A DNA stretch of 64,000 bases from Tsukamurella tyrosinosolvens (lineage in GTDB: Bacteria > Actinomycetota > Actinomycetes > Mycobacteriales > Mycobacteriaceae). Positions 63,877 to 64,000 of this stretch are shown in pieces (position 1 is the stretch's first letter; each line of letters starts with the position of its first letter). A program made the translations under genes and the position numbers. Location of the stretch: the NCBI RefSeq assembly GCF_900104775.1, contig NZ_FNSA01000003.1:1674001-1738000 (forward strand). Direction: 5' to 3'. A model generated the notes under the pieces. That model was given only the letters and a program-made list of their open reading frames with translations, was not told the DNA's origin and did no database searches.

Positions 63877-64000
63877 GGTGCCTTCTTCGGTGCGGAGGAG
63901 TGGGCTGGTGCGGTCGCGCCGGCCGCCGTGGGCGGCGGTCCGGGCTCGAAGACGCCTTCCAGGTGCCAGACGCCGGTGAAGTCGTTGAACGGCCCGCCCT
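63873..64000 (-). CDS. C-terminal end of an unidentified gene (cut by window edge)
   Basis: Forty-one codons are visible, reading GGPFNDFTGVWHLEGVF then a Pro/Ala-rich tail (EPGPPPTAAGATAPAHSS) and a TGA overlapping the next ATG. The overlap and codon use make it a real gene and the upstream member of the operon. Too little is visible to name a function. Confidence 0.65.
   Translation of the reverse strand, partial: GGPFNDFTGVWHLEGVFEPGPPPTAAGATAPAHSSAPKKAP

Overview
The window is gene-dense, high-G+C DNA of an actinobacterium, most likely a mycolic-acid-containing member of the Mycobacteriales. Evidence for this is a DUF3558-type lipoprotein, a DUF1490/CtpC metal-efflux pair, a CE1758-type flavin oxidoreductase, many GTG/TTG starts and ATGA/GTGA stop-start overlaps. 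Tsukamurella or a near relative is my guess from gene content only; nothing here proves the genus.

Bases 1-34950 are a composite defence island. It opens with the end of a C5-cytosine methyltransferase (left edge) and a RelA/SpoT-domain protein. A long, mostly overlapping plus-strand operon follows: UvrD-like helicase, DrmA, DrmB, DrmD, the DrmMI adenine methylase, a 2086-residue helicase with DUF1998 and a nuclease-like domain, a RelE-like/UvrD fusion, and a second 597-residue UvrD-like protein. The Drm genes are the core of class 1 DISARM; no drmC is visible. A perfect palindrome ends the operon. Facing it is a DUF262 (GmrSD-like) gene whose 3' end is cut off by a complete IS21-family element (26751-29815, 6-bp target duplication). 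Divergent from it are an XPB-like SF2 helicase and vsr. The outermost genes, a C5 methyltransferase and Vsr, form a classic pair.

Bases 35030-38297 return to chromosomal genes: gnd with a terminator, a two-gene hypothetical/lipoprotein unit, and a TetR regulator. Bases 38398-48610 are a nitrogen-catabolism cluster divergent from TetR: APC permease, two DUF1989 proteins of the carboxyguanidine-deiminase type, a carboxyltransferase-only urea/guanidine carboxylase, allophanate hydrolase, then a TctCBA tripartite transporter and a UspA-like protein. Guanidine (or urea) would be carboxylated, deiminated to allophanate and hydrolysed to ammonia, but the biotin carboxylase and biotin carrier are not encoded here.

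Bases 48762-51265 hold a PacL-like/CtpC metal exporter pair. Bases 51341-57556 hold a complete urease operon (ureABCEFGD) plus a NiCoT nickel transporter. After a GNAT gene and a 17-bp-arm inverted repeat, the minus strand carries an operon under a cobalamin riboswitch: a metal-chelate-binding lipoprotein, a [2Fe-2S] protein and a luciferase-like oxidoreductase. The right end has an orphan Y4mF/HipB-like HTH gene with a palindromic operator, an ABC ATPase-permease fusion, a secreted low-complexity protein, and the tail of a further gene running off the edge.

I saw no rRNA, tRNA or CRISPR array. No stretch over 300 bases is empty except the two non-coding ends of the IS, described below.
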